Assembly: GCF_011839805.1 (NCBI RefSeq)
Contig: NZ_VWPY01000002.1
Coordinates: 1-64,000 of the forward strand
DNA from: Kineococcus rubinsiae
Lineage (GTDB): Bacteria > Actinomycetota > Actinomycetes > Actinomycetales > Kineococcaceae
Direction: 5' to 3'
DNA: 64,000 nt
Shown: one piece after another, positions 63,799 through 64,000 of the stretch
Layout: each line of letters opens with the position of its first letter
Position numbering within the stretch: the stretch's first letter is position 1
Position numbers and translations under genes: made by a program
Notes under the pieces: model-generated
Told to the model about the DNA's origin: nothing
Seen by the model: only the letters and a program-made list of their open reading frames with translations
Database searches by the model: none

Positions 63799-64000
63799 GT
63801 GCGGGCGGCCCTGGCCTGCGCCGCCGCCGTCGGCCTCCTCACGGTGGCCGTGCTGCGGGGCTGGACGGGCGGGGTCGACGGCCCCGTCTCCCGGGCGGCC
63901 GTCGCGGCGGCCCTGCGGTCCCCGGCGGTCACGACGGGCTGGCAGGTCCTCGAGCAGGTGACGCAACCGGTGTGGTTCCACACGGCCGGGGTCCTCGCCC
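63799..64000 (+). CDS. PAP2-like membrane phosphatase, N-terminal fragment
   Basis: The right edge cuts this gene after about 67 codons. The visible part has TM1 ('ALACAAAVGLLTVAVLRGW'), then 'GVDGPVSRAAVAAALRSPAVTTGWQVLEQVTQPVWFHTAGVLA', which resembles the start of PAP2 phosphatases (short outside loop, 'D-x-P/A-V', then 'T-Q-P-V-W'). The catalytic motifs would lie beyond the window. GTG 63799 is preferred (GGGAGG 6 nt before); in-frame GTGs at 63778 and 63793 are alternatives. Confidence 0.5.
   Translation, partial: MRAALACAAAVGLLTVAVLRGWTGGVDGPVSRAAVAAALRSPAVTTGWQVLEQVTQPVWFHTAGVLA

Overview
The window is chromosomal DNA of a very high-GC (roughly three quarters G+C) actinobacterium. Nearly all codons end in G or C, GTG starts are as common as ATG, and many genes are joined by 4-nt GTGA or ATGA overlaps. 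The gene content (PgsA1-PatA-PimA mannoside lipids, coproporphyrin-type heme synthesis with HemQ, an SsgA-like protein, Rv2578c-type radical SAM, TIGR02611, DUF3000) fits a Kineosporiaceae-like genome, most likely Kineococcus. That name rests on recollection of protein flavour and order, not on a search. No IS element, prophage, CRISPR array or rRNA is visible; this is core-chromosome sequence with a few accessory insertions.

Layout. 1-5.8 kb: RNase D (cut by the left edge), a LuxR-type regulator, DUF3000, then hemE-hemY-hemQ closed by a strong hairpin. 5.9-10.2 kb: small accessory genes (acidic protein, msrB, a 182-aa unknown, DoxX-like, alpha/beta hydrolase) and a TetR regulator with a palindrome between it and a LuxR-HTH gene. 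10.2-15.4 kb: sulfurtransferase-sufE-ribA operon, zapE, a Ni/Co permease with a near-palindromic operator, and a NUDIX gene. 15.4-22.2 kb: treZ, DUF1905, treY and treX (trehalose from glycogen). 22.4-25.6 kb: tRNA-Gly/Cys/Val cluster, an FMN hydroxy-acid oxidase, an SsgA-like gene, TIGR02611 and tRNA-Val(CAC). 25.6-30.7 kb: MOSC, thrS, HIT, a small unknown, and an HTTM-like membrane protein with its partner. 30.8-34.1 kb: pgsA1-patA-pimA-unknown operon. 34.1-52.9 kb: the actinobacterial block pdxS ... pdxT-yebC-ruvC ... ruvAB-yajC-secD-secF-apt ... relA. It is interrupted by a PIG-L/UPF0104/GT4 cassette, a dienelactone hydrolase and a Na+/solute symporter. 53-64 kb: AbiEi-like, DUF349, MBL-fold hydrolase-hisS, a pentapeptide protein, a PAS-like protein, an SOS-controlled radical SAM gene, a GT87-like membrane protein, aspS and the start of a PAP2-like gene.

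Regulation is unusually readable. A perfect LexA box lies in the promoter of the radical SAM gene and a 10/12 match lies at the start of the ruvAB transcript. At least six genes carry a TAnnnT -10 hexamer exactly 6 nt before the start codon, which predicts leaderless mRNAs. Palindromes sit in the promoters of the Ni/Co permease, pdxS and the LuxR-HTH gene.

The most curious single item is a small membrane-protein gene ahead of the Na+/solute symporter. Its reading frame and Shine-Dalgarno are intact, but its fourth codon is TAG.
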